DNA from: Paenibacillus sp. E222
GTDB taxonomy: Bacteria > Bacillota > Bacilli > Paenibacillales > Paenibacillaceae
Assembly (NCBI RefSeq): GCF_013401555.1
Contig: NZ_CP058552.1
Location: forward strand, 5,394,001-5,458,000
Direction of reading: 5' to 3'
Length of the DNA stretch: 64,000 nucleotides
Within the stretch, counting starts at the first letter, position 1. Every line of letters begins with the position of its first letter. Position numbers and translations under genes: made by a program. Below the pieces are notes generated by a model. It was not told the origin of the DNA. It did not search any database and was given only the letters and a program-made list of their open reading frames with translations. This document shows, one piece after another, positions 35,827-43,980 of the stretch.

Positions 35827-35863
35827 ATTATAATTACACAATAATTAGATGTAAACGTTTTCA
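35827..35863 (-). promoter_or_regulatory. Sigma-A promoter with CcpA cre box upstream of the GH2/GH43 operon
   Basis: Minus strand: TTTACA (35850-35855), 17-base spacer, TATAAT (35827-35832). TGTAAACGTTTTCA (plus strand, 35850-35863) matches the cre consensus TGWAANCGNTNWCA at every position and overlaps the -35, which indicates repression by CcpA when preferred sugars are present. The remaining AT-rich stretch up to 36125 shows no gene. Confidence 0.82.
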
Positions 35864-36125
35864 ATTTATTTTCTTGTAATAAAATATGTCTTGTATTCTT
35901 ACTTACATCTCCTTCAAACAACATGATAAAGTTATTTATTAACTGGGCCAAACCATTAAAACGCTGTTACAATGCAGTAAAATCCAGTTTAAAGCCAAAA
36001 TAATTATTACTTTCTTCGTCTATTGAAAACATTCGTTTTTATCACAACATTTATCTATTTCGTTTTTAATTACAAAATATTTGTAACTATAGGCATACCC
36101 ATCCCCTATTCTTGAGTCTTATGTC

Positions 36126-37075
36126 TTACTCTCCCGATGGAATGGGGAGCGCATGATCATCGCTGAAAGGCACACCAAAATCAGGTGTTCCATCCCTGTT
36201 CCATTCAAATTTTTGTACGCGTGTTGCCCGTAAGCCGGTATCAGCACCCGGTGCCGGAAGAGCATGAAATACGATCCAGTCCTCCAGACCATCCGGTGAT
36301 GTAGTAAAGCTGTTGTGCCCTGTCGCATATACACCATTCTCCGCACTCTTCCGAAAAACGGGCTGTGGTGACTTGATCCATGATGAGGTCAGCATCGGAT
36401 TATCTTCTTCATTCATGGTCAACATGCCAAGTGCATAATCTTCCAACCAGGTTGTGCTGGCCGAGAAAATCAGAAAAACTCGTCCATTGCGAAGCAGCGT
36501 AACCGGGCCTTCATTAATCGCCATCCCGCCTTGCTTTTCCCACGAAAAGGTCGGAGCTGTTAACAGCACATGGTCACCTGTCAGAGTGTAAGGATTAGAC
36601 ATCCGCATTATATAGATCGCTGACCCATAGTCCGGAAAATGACCGTAGCCTGCGTACAGAAAATAGAGTTGACCACCCAGCTTCAGCACGGTACCATCCA
36701 GACCCGGGACAGGAGTGTCCAGAGCCCACTTCCATATCCACTCGCCATCCATGGGATTTGAGTTTTCATTCTCCAGCACGCAAATCCGCCGTGAATCGTC
36801 CCCTCCTCCATCATTGGCGGTATAGTAGATGTACCATTTTCCATTCAAAAAATGGATTTCCGGTGACCATAAATGATGGCGTAACGCCAGCCAGGCTCCG
36901 GTGACCAAATGATTTTTCACATCCCTTCGTCAATCTGAGATAGTCGGGTGGATTGTATAAGCTCCAGGTAATTAGAACGTGTGCGCATAAAATAATAATG
37001 ACCATCGACATGCCTGTAGACCCAAGGGTCTGCGGATTGCAGGACCACCGGGTTACGAAATGTACTGGTTTTCAT
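36126..37075 (-). pseudogene. Decayed GH43 glycoside hydrolase (nonsense codon plus frameshift)
   Basis: A GH43 gene starts at ATG 37075 after GGGAGAGG. The first 52 codons match the intact paralogue at 32553 (SADPWVYRHVDGHYYFM, STRLSQIDEG) and end at a TGA (36917-36919). Reading on in the same frame gives KIIWSPEPG, as expected of the family. The remaining 260 residues (HHLWSPEIHFLNGKWYIYY, EGPVTLLRNGRVFLIFS) lie in another frame. So there are two lesions: an in-frame stop and an indel within about 36 bases (about 36865-36900). No slippery site precedes the stop. The gene lacks a signal peptide, and the intact form would be near 315 aa. It probably acted on arabino- or xylo-oligosaccharides. 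Confidence 0.82.
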
Positions 37076-37250
37076 CTTTTTCCTCTCCCTTCCTGTCGCG
37101 CTATTTTCTATTATCTGGCAGGATTTGTTTGCAGACAACAGTGTTATTTCATCATAAGCATGTGAACGGGACTTGGATATACCTTCACCCTGCTCCAGAT
37201 GAAACAAGTTTGGTTTAAACCGCTCGATACTCACGATAAATGAAGTACCG

Positions 37251-38210
37251 TTATTTGGCATATCTCGGATGCTTATCACCCGCATTCATCGTATACCTTA
37301 CCTGCATAATAATGTTCTGTTCATGATCTCCGAACTCATGCCCAAACAGATTCATGCCTCCCTGATGTCTGGCATCCGGATGGATTCCAATGCGTAATCT
37401 TAACTTGGGTTTATCCTCCAGATCAAGATCTGACAGGGACACATCCGAGATTTTCTCCTGATCCAGCATGGTCTTGTTGCTGTCCACACGCCATTTTTTG
37501 AGAATGCCATATTGTGTGGAACCATCAGACCACCAAGCCGGATTCAGTTTACCACGGCGGTCGCCCAAATCTCCGGGACTAGTCCACATCCCAATCTCAG
37601 TGCCATTCACCCAAACGGAAATATCCGAGGGCCAATCATTGTTATAGGTCGCTACTTCAGAGCAGATTTCCATGGATAATTCCAAAGCTTCAATCGTTGC
37701 ACCTTGCGGAATATCCATCGGAAGCAAATATTCCAGATAACCTTTTGCCAGCCAGATGATCTGAGCATCAATATGCTTGGGATGATAGAAGCTCGCCGGA
37801 TCGTCTTCCTTCAGAATCATCTCCTCCGTACTCGCCATGCCACATGTTGGCTCAACTTCACAGTCGCTGTAATGCCCTATCGGCATCTGTACTTCATAAA
37901 CATTCGTCTCCCGTGCGGGAAAGGATCTTACCCGATCCAGGGCAATATGAATATCATCATAATTGCGGCTGCAAACCTTCATGGCCCCGCGAGAGGCGGG
38001 GAGCATTTCCGTATGTATTAAATGGGCCGCCTCCAGCACTTTAATATGGTTGGCTACCGTTGACACCGGCAGGTTAAGTGCTTCGGCAATTTCGATAATG
38101 TTTAATTTGTTGATATTTAAAAGCTGGAGAATGTCAATCCGGGAACGAGTTGACAGGGCATGTGTTACAGTTACCAGTTTTTCCGGGTCGTTAAAGCTGA
38201 GTTCCAGCAC
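37251..38210 (-). CDS. ArsR-type winged-helix regulator with a C-terminal sensor domain
   Basis: A 319-aa regulator. Residues 1-85 are a winged helix of ArsR type (LSTRSRIDILQLLNINKLNIIEIAEALNLPVSTVANHIKVLEAAHLI). It lacks the metal-binding Cys motif typical of ArsR; the only cysteines are CSRN, DCEV, TCGM and one in the sensor part. The C-terminal 230 residues are beta-rich (ISVWVNGTEIGMWTSPGDLGDRRG) and resemble a jelly-roll, perhaps a sugar-binding domain. It lies upstream of the GH genes in the same direction and most likely represses them until arabino- or xylo-oligosaccharide binds. No operator could be assigned. Confidence 0.8.
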   Translation of the reverse strand: MLELSFNDPEKLVTVTHALSTRSRIDILQLLNINKLNIIEIAEALNLPVSTVANHIKVLEAAHLIHTEMLPASRGAMKVCSRNYDDIHIALDRVRSFPARETNVYEVQMPIGHYSDCEVEPTCGMASTEEMILKEDDPASFYHPKHIDAQIIWLAKGYLEYLLPMDIPQGATIEALELSMEICSEVATYNNDWPSDISVWVNGTEIGMWTSPGDLGDRRGKLNPAWWSDGSTQYGILKKWRVDSNKTMLDQEKISDVSLSDLDLEDKPKLRLRIGIHPDARHQGGMNLFGHEFGDHEQNIIMQVRYTMNAGDKHPRYAK

Positions 38211-38372
38211 GTATTTGCTCTCCTTTGGAAAATATTAATTAAAAATAATTCTACTGAATAAGAAGAATAAACACAATGTTGCCATGAGTAAATTATGCTT
38301 GCGAAAGAAAGCATTTGAGAACATTTTCCACGTAATCTTTTCTATAGTAAAGGCAATGAATAGAAGTAATCT

Positions 38373-38408
38373 GCATTTCTTGCATTTATTGCATTTCTTG
38401 CATTTCTT
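38373..38408. repeat. Four 9-bp tandem repeats in the leader of the next gene
   Basis: GCATTTCTT, GCATTTATT, GCATTTCTT, GCATTTCTT in direct succession, ending about 18 bases before the GTG start at 38427. They lie just upstream of the ribosome binding site GAAAGGAAGG. Confidence 0.9.
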
Positions 38409-38426
38409 TCGAAAGGAAGGTTAAAC

Positions 38427-38702
38427 GTGATAAGTGAAATCAACAGCTGGATTAGGCATATTGCTTCTAACTATATATTGATTATTGCGGCAGCTTTCAT
38501 TTTCTTTGCGATTAAGGCTGTAATTGGATTCTATACCTACAAGCATTACAACAAACAATTGGACCATCTTCACCATAAAGTCGATCTGCTCATTCAGGAG
38601 CAGCAGCTTCTCGCTCAGCAGTTTTCCGTTCCTAACGAAAACAGAGAAATAACGCAAAAAGAAGACCACCTCGAGTCTTCATCGCAAACTCCTCTAATGT
38701 GA
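38427..38702 (+). CDS. Small single-pass membrane protein with coiled-coil tail, function unknown
   Basis: A 91-aa protein starting at GTG (38427) after GAAAGGAAGG. One membrane helix (about 17-36, YILIIAAAFIFFAIKAVIGF) is followed by a polar segment with heptad-like hydrophobics (YNKQLDHLHHKVDLLIQEQQLL) and a disordered Glu/Ser tail. No family recognised. The topology resembles small scaffold or regulator proteins anchored at the cytoplasmic face. It precedes the next small membrane gene by 180 bases in the same direction; the link between them is not established. Confidence 0.65.
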   Translation: MISEINSWIRHIASNYILIIAAAFIFFAIKAVIGFYTYKHYNKQLDHLHHKVDLLIQEQQLLAQQFSVPNENREITQKEDHLESSSQTPLM

Positions 38703-38885
38703 GCTTCTATCTTTTATCCATTTTTAACCACATGAGAAGCAAATGAAAGCATCATTTATACAGGATTACATACAGTCAGGGATGAACATGTCTAAACTTA
38801 ATACGTGGACCATATGGTTTACTATGGTATGCTTGAACACTAGACTCATTCTTTGCACATCGGGGTTTCGTTCGGGAGGGATACA

Positions 38886-39545
38886 GTGAATTGGATACGT
38901 CCAGTGAATAGAGGGGAATCTGTCTTTAAAGTTAAAAATAATCGCATTATCTACTTTGCAAAATTATCTATTCCACTCAATGCCCTTATCGCAGTTGGAA
39001 AAATATTTTTGGGAATCTTCTCGCTCTCCTTCTTTTTATGCATTAACGCCTTTTATAATATCGGCATCGCTGTTGCCAAATATTACGCAGCAAAAGCACA
39101 TGAGGACTCGAATCTTACTGATTCCAGCCCGGAGGATATTCTAAAGAAACAATACGCTGCATACCGATTTATAGGCAATATTGTACTCGCTTCAAGTGTG
39201 GTCTACATCATCTATTGCAGCAAGTTATTGTTCTTTACAGGCAGTAGGACGCATTACCCTCACTATGTCGCCTTCATCATCGCTGCCGTTACTTTTACTG
39301 AGATCGCCGTTTCTCTTGGGGGCGCCATTATGGCGAGACGGAATAATGAACCGGTCATTGAAGCCATCAAACTGACGAACTTCTCCTCATCATTGATCTC
39401 ACTTTCATTAACACAAACTGCAATTATGTCATTCTCATACAAAGGAGATCCTACCTTTTACAATGGACTATCAGGCATCTTTTTTGGTGCTCTCGCAGCA
39501 CTCATCGGACTCTATATGATATTACGAACTCCGACAGTAGAATAG
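38886..39545 (+). CDS. Multi-pass membrane protein, function unknown
   Basis: A 219-aa protein starting at the GTG in GGGAGGGATACAGTG. Five to six hydrophobic segments: SIPLNALIAVGKIFLGIFSLSFFLCINAF, FIGNIVLASSVVYIIYC, HYVAFIIAAVTFTEIAVSLGGAIM, SSLISLSLTQTAIMSF and a final one (IFFGALAALIGLYMIL). The N-terminal part, with NRIIYFAKLSIPLNALI, and the cation-efflux-like alternation are not diagnostic. I do not recognise a characterised family. A terminator follows 24 bases after the stop. Confidence 0.65.
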   Translation: MNWIRPVNRGESVFKVKNNRIIYFAKLSIPLNALIAVGKIFLGIFSLSFFLCINAFYNIGIAVAKYYAAKAHEDSNLTDSSPEDILKKQYAAYRFIGNIVLASSVVYIIYCSKLLFFTGSRTHYPHYVAFIIAAVTFTEIAVSLGGAIMARRNNEPVIEAIKLTNFSSSLISLSLTQTAIMSFSYKGDPTFYNGLSGIFFGALAALIGLYMILRTPTVE

Positions 39546-39568
39546 CCCTTTTATAATCTGTTGAAAAG

Positions 39569-39613
39569 ACATCCGCGTATAGTTGAGCCTGACTATAGCT
39601 GGATGTTTTTTTG
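39569..39613 (+). terminator. Terminator after the membrane-protein gene
   Basis: ACATCC-GCG-TATAGT and ACTATA-GCT-GGATGT form a two-part stem, followed by a run of seven T. It lies directly before the convergent TetR gene end and may serve both strands. Confidence 0.85.
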
Positions 39614-40219
39614 TTAAATCAAATCATTGTAAGAATACGCACGAATTAATGAGAACTGTTTAGCTAGAAAATGCGGTGCATAAGGCATGTCATTGCGAAG
39701 CCAGGATACAATGGTACCAATCAGGGCGGAGGAACTGTACCAGATGGCGATCTCCTTATGAATACCCGCTTGTGCAAGAGAGTTCCCCAGCTCCAAGCTT
39801 TCGATCTTGGCCGAAACGAGTTTCGATAGCAATTTCAACAGCCTCTCCGTAAAAATAGGCGTTCGTCTGGAAGCGAGAACGACGCGATAGAATTTGGAAT
39901 GGTCAGCAAAGTGTTCAAGCAATTTCACTAGCACTGGCCAACCATCGTCTTTGGCAGCATCCTCAAATTGAGGAGCATGTTCCTCCACAATGCGTTCAAT
40001 GTTCTCAATCATCTCATCCGCCATTTTCTCCATCATGTCTGTGATATCCCGATAATGCAGATAAAAGGTCACCCGATTGATCGTCGCTCGTTCTGCAATT
40101 CGATTGACGGACAATTTCTCGATGTCCATTTCCTGCAACAGATCTACAAAAGCATCACGAATCAACTGTCTTGTACGAAGTATACGAGGATCTGTAGCAG
40201 ACTTCTTATCGTTTTTCAT
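39614..40219 (-). CDS. TetR family transcriptional regulator
   Basis: A 201-aa regulator starting at ATG 40219 after AGGAGTGA. The N-terminal HTH reads LIRDAFVDLLQEMDIEKLSVNRIAERATINRVTFYLHYRDITDMM (about 18-62). The rest is an all-helical ligand-binding domain resembling TetR_C_14-type domains. It is divergent from the DHA2 exporter at 40441 (221 bases between the start codons), the standard arrangement for a drug-responsive repressor and its pump. A candidate operator, TACAACACGTTGTA, lies downstream of the exporter's -10. Confidence 0.92.
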   Translation of the reverse strand: MKNDKKSATDPRILRTRQLIRDAFVDLLQEMDIEKLSVNRIAERATINRVTFYLHYRDITDMMEKMADEMIENIERIVEEHAPQFEDAAKDDGWPVLVKLLEHFADHSKFYRVVLASRRTPIFTERLLKLLSKLVSAKIESLELGNSLAQAGIHKEIAIWYSSSALIGTIVSWLRNDMPYAPHFLAKQFSLIRAYSYNDLI

Positions 40220-40340
40220 GCAAAATCACTCCTCAAATTTTGAAAATTACAATTTTAAATGATCAGTCGTTTATTTCCGAATTAGACGACATATTTTATT
40301 ATTTCGTAAAATAAGCAACGAAAATACCCAAAATCGTAAA

Positions 40341-40404
40341 TTGTAATCTGCGGGAATATGTATATAATTCAATAGATACAATGTAAACTATACAACACGT
40401 TGTA
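40341..40404 (+). promoter_or_regulatory. Exporter promoter with a palindromic TetR operator candidate
   Basis: TTGTAA (40341-40346), 16-base spacer and TATAAT (40363-40368), followed by the palindrome TACAACACGTTGTA (40391-40404) about 20 bases beyond the expected start of transcription. A bound repressor there would block elongation or initiation. Confidence 0.6.
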
Positions 40405-40440
40405 AATTTAGTCACGTGTGGATTGAAAGGATGGAATGGA

Positions 40441-41940
40441 TTGAGTCAGGCTAGATTAAAAGAAAGAGATGACGTAAAAAAGGGCCCCATACTGTTTGTT
40501 ATGATTTTGGGTGCATTTCTTGCCACATTGAACCAAACCGTTATGAGTGTGGCAACGCCGGAGCTGATGGGTGATTTTAATATCTCAGCAGCAACAGCCC
40601 AATGGTTTACGACAGGCTATATGCTGGTGAATGGAGTCCTCATTCCCATCACAGCCTATTTCATGCAACGCTTTTCGACACGGCAATTATTTCAAGCTTC
40701 GATGTTTATTTTCCTCATCGGTACGATTATATCTGCCCTTGCGAGTAATTTCGGTACATTGTTAACAGGACGTATGGTTCAAGCAGCCGGTGCTGGTATT
40801 ATCATGCCATTGTTGATGCATGTCATTCTTACCTTGTTCTCTCCTGAGAAAAGGGGGGCCGCGATGGGTATGGTCGGTTTTGCCATCATTTTCGCTCCGG
40901 CCATTGGGCCAACCCTTGCTGGTTATATTCTTGAGCACTACACATGGCAAACGATGTTTTACGGGATGATTCCCCTAACCGTTATTGTTATTGGTTTTGC
41001 GTTTGTATATCTCAAAAATGTATCTGAACGGGTCAAACTCAAATTCGATACGCTCAGCGTGCTGCTGTCCACGATTGGATTCGGCGCATTGCTGTATGGC
41101 TTCAGCCGGGCGGGAAGTCTGGGATGGACAAGTGCAGAAGTCATCATATGCCTTGCAGCAGGAGTTGTTGCTCTTGGACTGTTCACATGGAGACAGCTCG
41201 CGTCAGCAAATCCCCTGCTCGATCTGCGGGCTTTCAAGTATAATATGTTCTCTCTGACCACGATCATTAATATCGCGATCACGATGATCATGTATGCCGA
41301 TATGATGTTGCTTCCTTTGTACCTCCAAAATGCACGGGGTTACACGGCATTGGAGTCCGGATTATTATTGCTTCCAGGAGCGCTTGTCATGGGCTTCCTG
41401 ATGCCAATAACCGGTAGATTGTTTGACCGGTTTGGTGCAAAATGGCTGGCGATTATCGGGATGGTTATCACGATCGTAACCACTATTGGTTTCATTGATC
41501 TAACCGATTCTACCAGCTATACCTACCTTGTATTAATGTCAACAGGTCGTCGAATTGGTATGGCCTTGCTCATGATGCCGATCCAAACTGCAGGTTTGAA
41601 TCAACTGCCTCCAAGACTTGGGCCACACGGTACAGCAATATCCAACACCGTCAGACAGGTAGCCGGCGCTGTGGGTACTTCATTGCTTGTAAGTGTAATG
41701 ACCAGTCGCACAACGGCACATGTACAGGATATGGTGGCAACGGGGGCAGCCAAAGGCTTAACCCAGCAGCAGTTGGGAATGGAATCCATGATCCAGGGAA
41801 TTAATGATGCTTATGTTGTCATTATCGGCATTGCCGTTGTCGGATTGCTACTTTCCTTCTTCATCAAACGTACCAAACAAGCAACGGAGGAAGACTCCAA
41901 GCAGCCTGTAAGACAAAAAGTCTCGATGAATACAAATTAA
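40441..41940 (+). CDS. MFS drug exporter, DHA2 (EmrB/QacA) family
   Basis: A 499-aa, 14-helix transporter. The probable start is TTG at 40441, preceded by AAAGGATGG; the earlier TTG at 40423 is less well placed. It has the DHA2 motifs: MTLNQTVM-like GAFLATLNQTVMSVATPEL at helix 1, QWFTTGYMLVNGVLIPITAYF, and GRMVQAAGAGIIMPLLMHVIL with motif C in helix 5 (AIGPTLAGYI). It should export hydrophobic or cationic drugs with proton antiport. It is controlled by the divergent TetR gene. A bidirectional terminator follows. Confidence 0.92.
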   Translation: MSQARLKERDDVKKGPILFVMILGAFLATLNQTVMSVATPELMGDFNISAATAQWFTTGYMLVNGVLIPITAYFMQRFSTRQLFQASMFIFLIGTIISALASNFGTLLTGRMVQAAGAGIIMPLLMHVILTLFSPEKRGAAMGMVGFAIIFAPAIGPTLAGYILEHYTWQTMFYGMIPLTVIVIGFAFVYLKNVSERVKLKFDTLSVLLSTIGFGALLYGFSRAGSLGWTSAEVIICLAAGVVALGLFTWRQLASANPLLDLRAFKYNMFSLTTIINIAITMIMYADMMLLPLYLQNARGYTALESGLLLLPGALVMGFLMPITGRLFDRFGAKWLAIIGMVITIVTTIGFIDLTDSTSYTYLVLMSTGRRIGMALLMMPIQTAGLNQLPPRLGPHGTAISNTVRQVAGAVGTSLLVSVMTSRTTAHVQDMVATGAAKGLTQQQLGMESMIQGINDAYVVIIGIAVVGLLLSFFIKRTKQATEEDSKQPVRQKVSMNTN

Positions 41941-41974
41941 GAACAGCATTTACATGAATTACATCATGTAGAGC

Positions 41975-42409
41975 CTATTGTATCGTATACCAAAAGCGGC
42001 AGATCAGGACCCTAAGCTTTACGTCCAATCTGCCGCTTTTTTGTGTATGAAATAATAAAATAAACCGTAGCCTCTCCACTGAAGTGAGAACTTCCGCGCT
42101 AACGTAGAATAACTCCACAACCAGCTTTGTTTCTGGCAACATCATCGGGACCATAATCTGATCCACCAGTAGATCAAAATCGGAAGCATAGCTTTGGCTC
42201 TCCAAATCTTTGCGAATCATCATGTCTTCCTGTACACGCTGCTCCAGAATGGCAAGAATACAATCATCCTTTGAACCAAAGAATTTGTAAAATGTTCCTT
42301 TGGACACACCTGACTCGTCTAGAATCATTTGTATGGAAGTGTTGGTTACTCCATGTTTCTCAAAGAGCACAAGTGCTGAGTCCAATAACATTTGTTTCCG
42401 TTTATTCAT
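41975..42409 (-). pseudogene. Truncated TetR family regulator
   Basis: The N-terminal 98 residues are a clean TetR regulator: MLLDSALVLFEKHGVTNTS, HTH ILDESGVSKGTFYKFFGSKDDCI, then the start of the ligand domain (MVPMMLPETKLVVELFY). From about residue 99 the sequence loses similarity and the frame runs through a bidirectional terminator to a stop at 41975. The remaining 80-90 residues of a typical 185-aa regulator are missing, so a deletion removed the C-terminus and brought the terminator next to the start. The DNA-binding part may still fold. It is convergent with the DHA2 exporter and not an obvious partner. Confidence 0.75.
41992..42042. terminator. Bidirectional terminator after the DHA2 exporter
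   Basis: AAAAGCGGCAGAT pairs with ATCTGCCGCTTTT across a 23-base loop and is followed by T-runs on both strands. On the minus strand it lies inside the reading frame of the truncated TetR gene. Confidence 0.85.
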
Positions 42410-42458
42410 AAGTTCCCTCTGGATGAGTTAGGCGGTTCACGTTACGATATTCAACACT

Positions 42459-43043
42459 CTACTGCAAATCCACTGCAAACATCACATGTTCCTTCCAAAT
42501 TCCCTTGATTTTAATATTCTGACGGTCCGTTTCCTGGAAGCCCGCTTTACGCAACACTCGAATTGATCCGGCATTGTCGGGAAGTGCACCTGCCTCCACT
42601 CGTTTTATTCCCCCGTCATTCACGGCAAAATTAAGTGCTAGCCGCAGAGCTTCACTCATGTATCCCTTACCATTCTGGGCCTGATCGAGCACATAACCAA
42701 CAATCCATTTGCTGATGGAATCCAGTTCAAGTTCGAACAGAGAGATCTCCCCAATAAGCTCATGCGTATGGTTCAGGAAGATCCCGAAAGAGTAACGTTT
42801 CCCTTCTTCCCTCGCCTTGTTCCAGCCTTCAAGAAGGGCTAACTGGCCCTCCAGTGTATAGAATGTCTCTGATCGTTCACTTGCCGATATCTCTTCGAAA
42901 ACAGCCCGGTTACGGAACTGCAAATCCAGCAGTGTCGGCGCGTCCTCCACGTTCAAAAATCGTAAATAGATGCGTTCCCCATGATTGTTCATCTGTATGT
43001 TCATCCTTGTCTCTGGTTGTAATAGATTTGAGATTTCATTCAT
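42459..43043 (-). CDS. GNAT N-acetyltransferase, RimJ/RimL type
   Basis: A 194-aa acetyltransferase. The acetyl-CoA loop is GYVLDQAQNGKGYMSEALRLAL (with Q/N-x-x-G-K-G-Y), and the C-terminal part NAGSIRVLRKAGFQETDRQNI is typical of RimJ/RimL-like enzymes. The ATG overlaps the tenA stop (TGATG), so it is translated from the riboswitch-controlled transcript. The likely role is acetylation of a protein N-terminus or small amine. Its co-regulation with tenA hints at a thiamine-related substrate, but no sequence feature supports this further. Confidence 0.88.
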   Translation of the reverse strand: MNEISNLLQPETRMNIQMNNHGERIYLRFLNVEDAPTLLDLQFRNRAVFEEISASERSETFYTLEGQLALLEGWNKAREEGKRYSFGIFLNHTHELIGEISLFELELDSISKWIVGYVLDQAQNGKGYMSEALRLALNFAVNDGGIKRVEAGALPDNAGSIRVLRKAGFQETDRQNIKIKGIWKEHVMFAVDLQ

Positions 43044-43714
43044 CAGAAGTACGAGAGTTGCTGATTATAAGCCATATCCCAGAACAGATATTCAAATTCA
43101 ACACTTCTTCTAAATATGTCTTCAATGGCCTCCAGTTCCTGCTCGGTTTTATGTTCACATAATGCATCCAATGTATCATAGAACCATTCGAATGAATCGC
43201 GGAATTCATCACTTGCATAATTTTCGATCCACGTCTGATAGAAATTGCCCTCTAATGAATCTCGATATTGTTCTTTTAATCTTGTTGCATAGTCGTAATA
43301 CGTCCACGCACATGGGAAAATGACGGCGATGATTTCGGCAACACCACCTGTTTGTGCAACACTCATCATATTCGACGTATACGCCTTGTTGTACAGAGAT
43401 GGTTTGACCGTATGATTTTCATCCAGCGTAATCCCAAATTCCTTCATATAATTTCGATGCAAATCCATTTCTTCGTACAGAATAGCGTGTTGAATCACCG
43501 TAAAGTTCGTCATCAGTTTTTCATCTGTCGCCTTCACCGCGCCCATGGCAAAAATCTTCGCATATTCAATCAGATAGGTATAGTCCTGAAGAAGATAAAA
43601 CTTAAACGCTTCCTGATCCAGTGTGCCTTTCCCCATTTCGTGTAAAAAAGGATGGTTGTATCCATCTTCCCATACGATTCTGGACTTATCTTTTAACGTT
43701 CTCGAAAATGACAT
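43043..43714 (-). CDS. tenA: TenA, thiaminase II (aminopyrimidine aminohydrolase)
   Basis: A 223-aa cytosolic enzyme that hydrolyses 4-amino-5-aminomethyl-2-methylpyrimidine to HMP for thiamine salvage. The start is the ATG after AAAGGAGC at 43714; two upstream ATGs are inside or before that site. Signatures: FYLLQDYTYLIEYAKIFA near 38-55, the catalytic Cys in IFPCAWTYYDYATRL (near 132), and YQTWIENYASDEF near 160. It is the first gene after a TPP riboswitch with a terminator, so it is made only when thiamine pyrophosphate is low. The GNAT gene follows with an overlapping start. Confidence 0.95.
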   Translation of the reverse strand: MSFSRTLKDKSRIVWEDGYNHPFLHEMGKGTLDQEAFKFYLLQDYTYLIEYAKIFAMGAVKATDEKLMTNFTVIQHAILYEEMDLHRNYMKEFGITLDENHTVKPSLYNKAYTSNMMSVAQTGGVAEIIAVIFPCAWTYYDYATRLKEQYRDSLEGNFYQTWIENYASDEFRDSFEWFYDTLDALCEHKTEQELEAIEDIFRRSVEFEYLFWDMAYNQQLSYF

Positions 43715-43794
43715 GATCATTGCTCCTTTTATTAAAATCATAATGTCCCCGCTTCACACCCAGCTATCGCGTTCTGTCCCCCAAAATGCAGACC

Positions 43795-43825
43795 AAAAAG
43801 CCCTTGACCTATTTTCGGCAAGGGC
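43795..43825 (-). terminator. Expression-platform terminator of the TPP riboswitch
   Basis: Minus strand: GCCCTTG and CAAGGGC form a perfect stem around a 12-base loop, then CTTTTTGG. It lies 22 bases after the aptamer, in the position of a ligand-induced terminator. Confidence 0.88.
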
Positions 43826-43847
43826 AAAATAACATGAGTACATGTCA

Positions 43848-43929
43848 TTTGCTCCCTACGTCAGTATTAACTAACAGGTTCAAAGGGTCAGGTTTTAACC
43901 TTCTCAACTGCGAACAGTCCCCCTGCAAA
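43848..43929 (-). promoter_or_regulatory. TPP riboswitch (THI element)
   Basis: Minus strand: P1 arms TTTGC and GCAAA close an 82-base aptamer. Within it are GGGGG, CAGTTGAGAAGG (the CTGAGA box), ACCCTTTGAACCTG and the 3' element GACGTAGGGA, all conserved THI motifs in order. It is followed by a terminator and tenA. Thiamine pyrophosphate binding should cause premature termination. Confidence 0.95.
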
Positions 43930-43980
43930 TAGCTCAGGCTTATTACAACATGTGTTTTTCCAAATGTCAAACTATTCCTA

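Noticed and set aside
36860..36925. Programmed ribosomal frameshift in the GH43 gene
   Set aside because: The in-frame TGA comes before the A-run, there is no slippery heptamer, and a second lesion follows. Decay explains it better.
37076..37285. Upstream in-frame extension of the GH43 pseudogene to 37285
   Set aside because: It overlaps the regulator gene end, has no family similarity, and the ATG at 37075 has a strong ribosome binding site.
38421..38669. 82-aa minus-strand frame opposite the small membrane protein
   Set aside because: Antisense shadow without a ribosome binding site; the plus-strand frame has a better start and membrane-protein composition.
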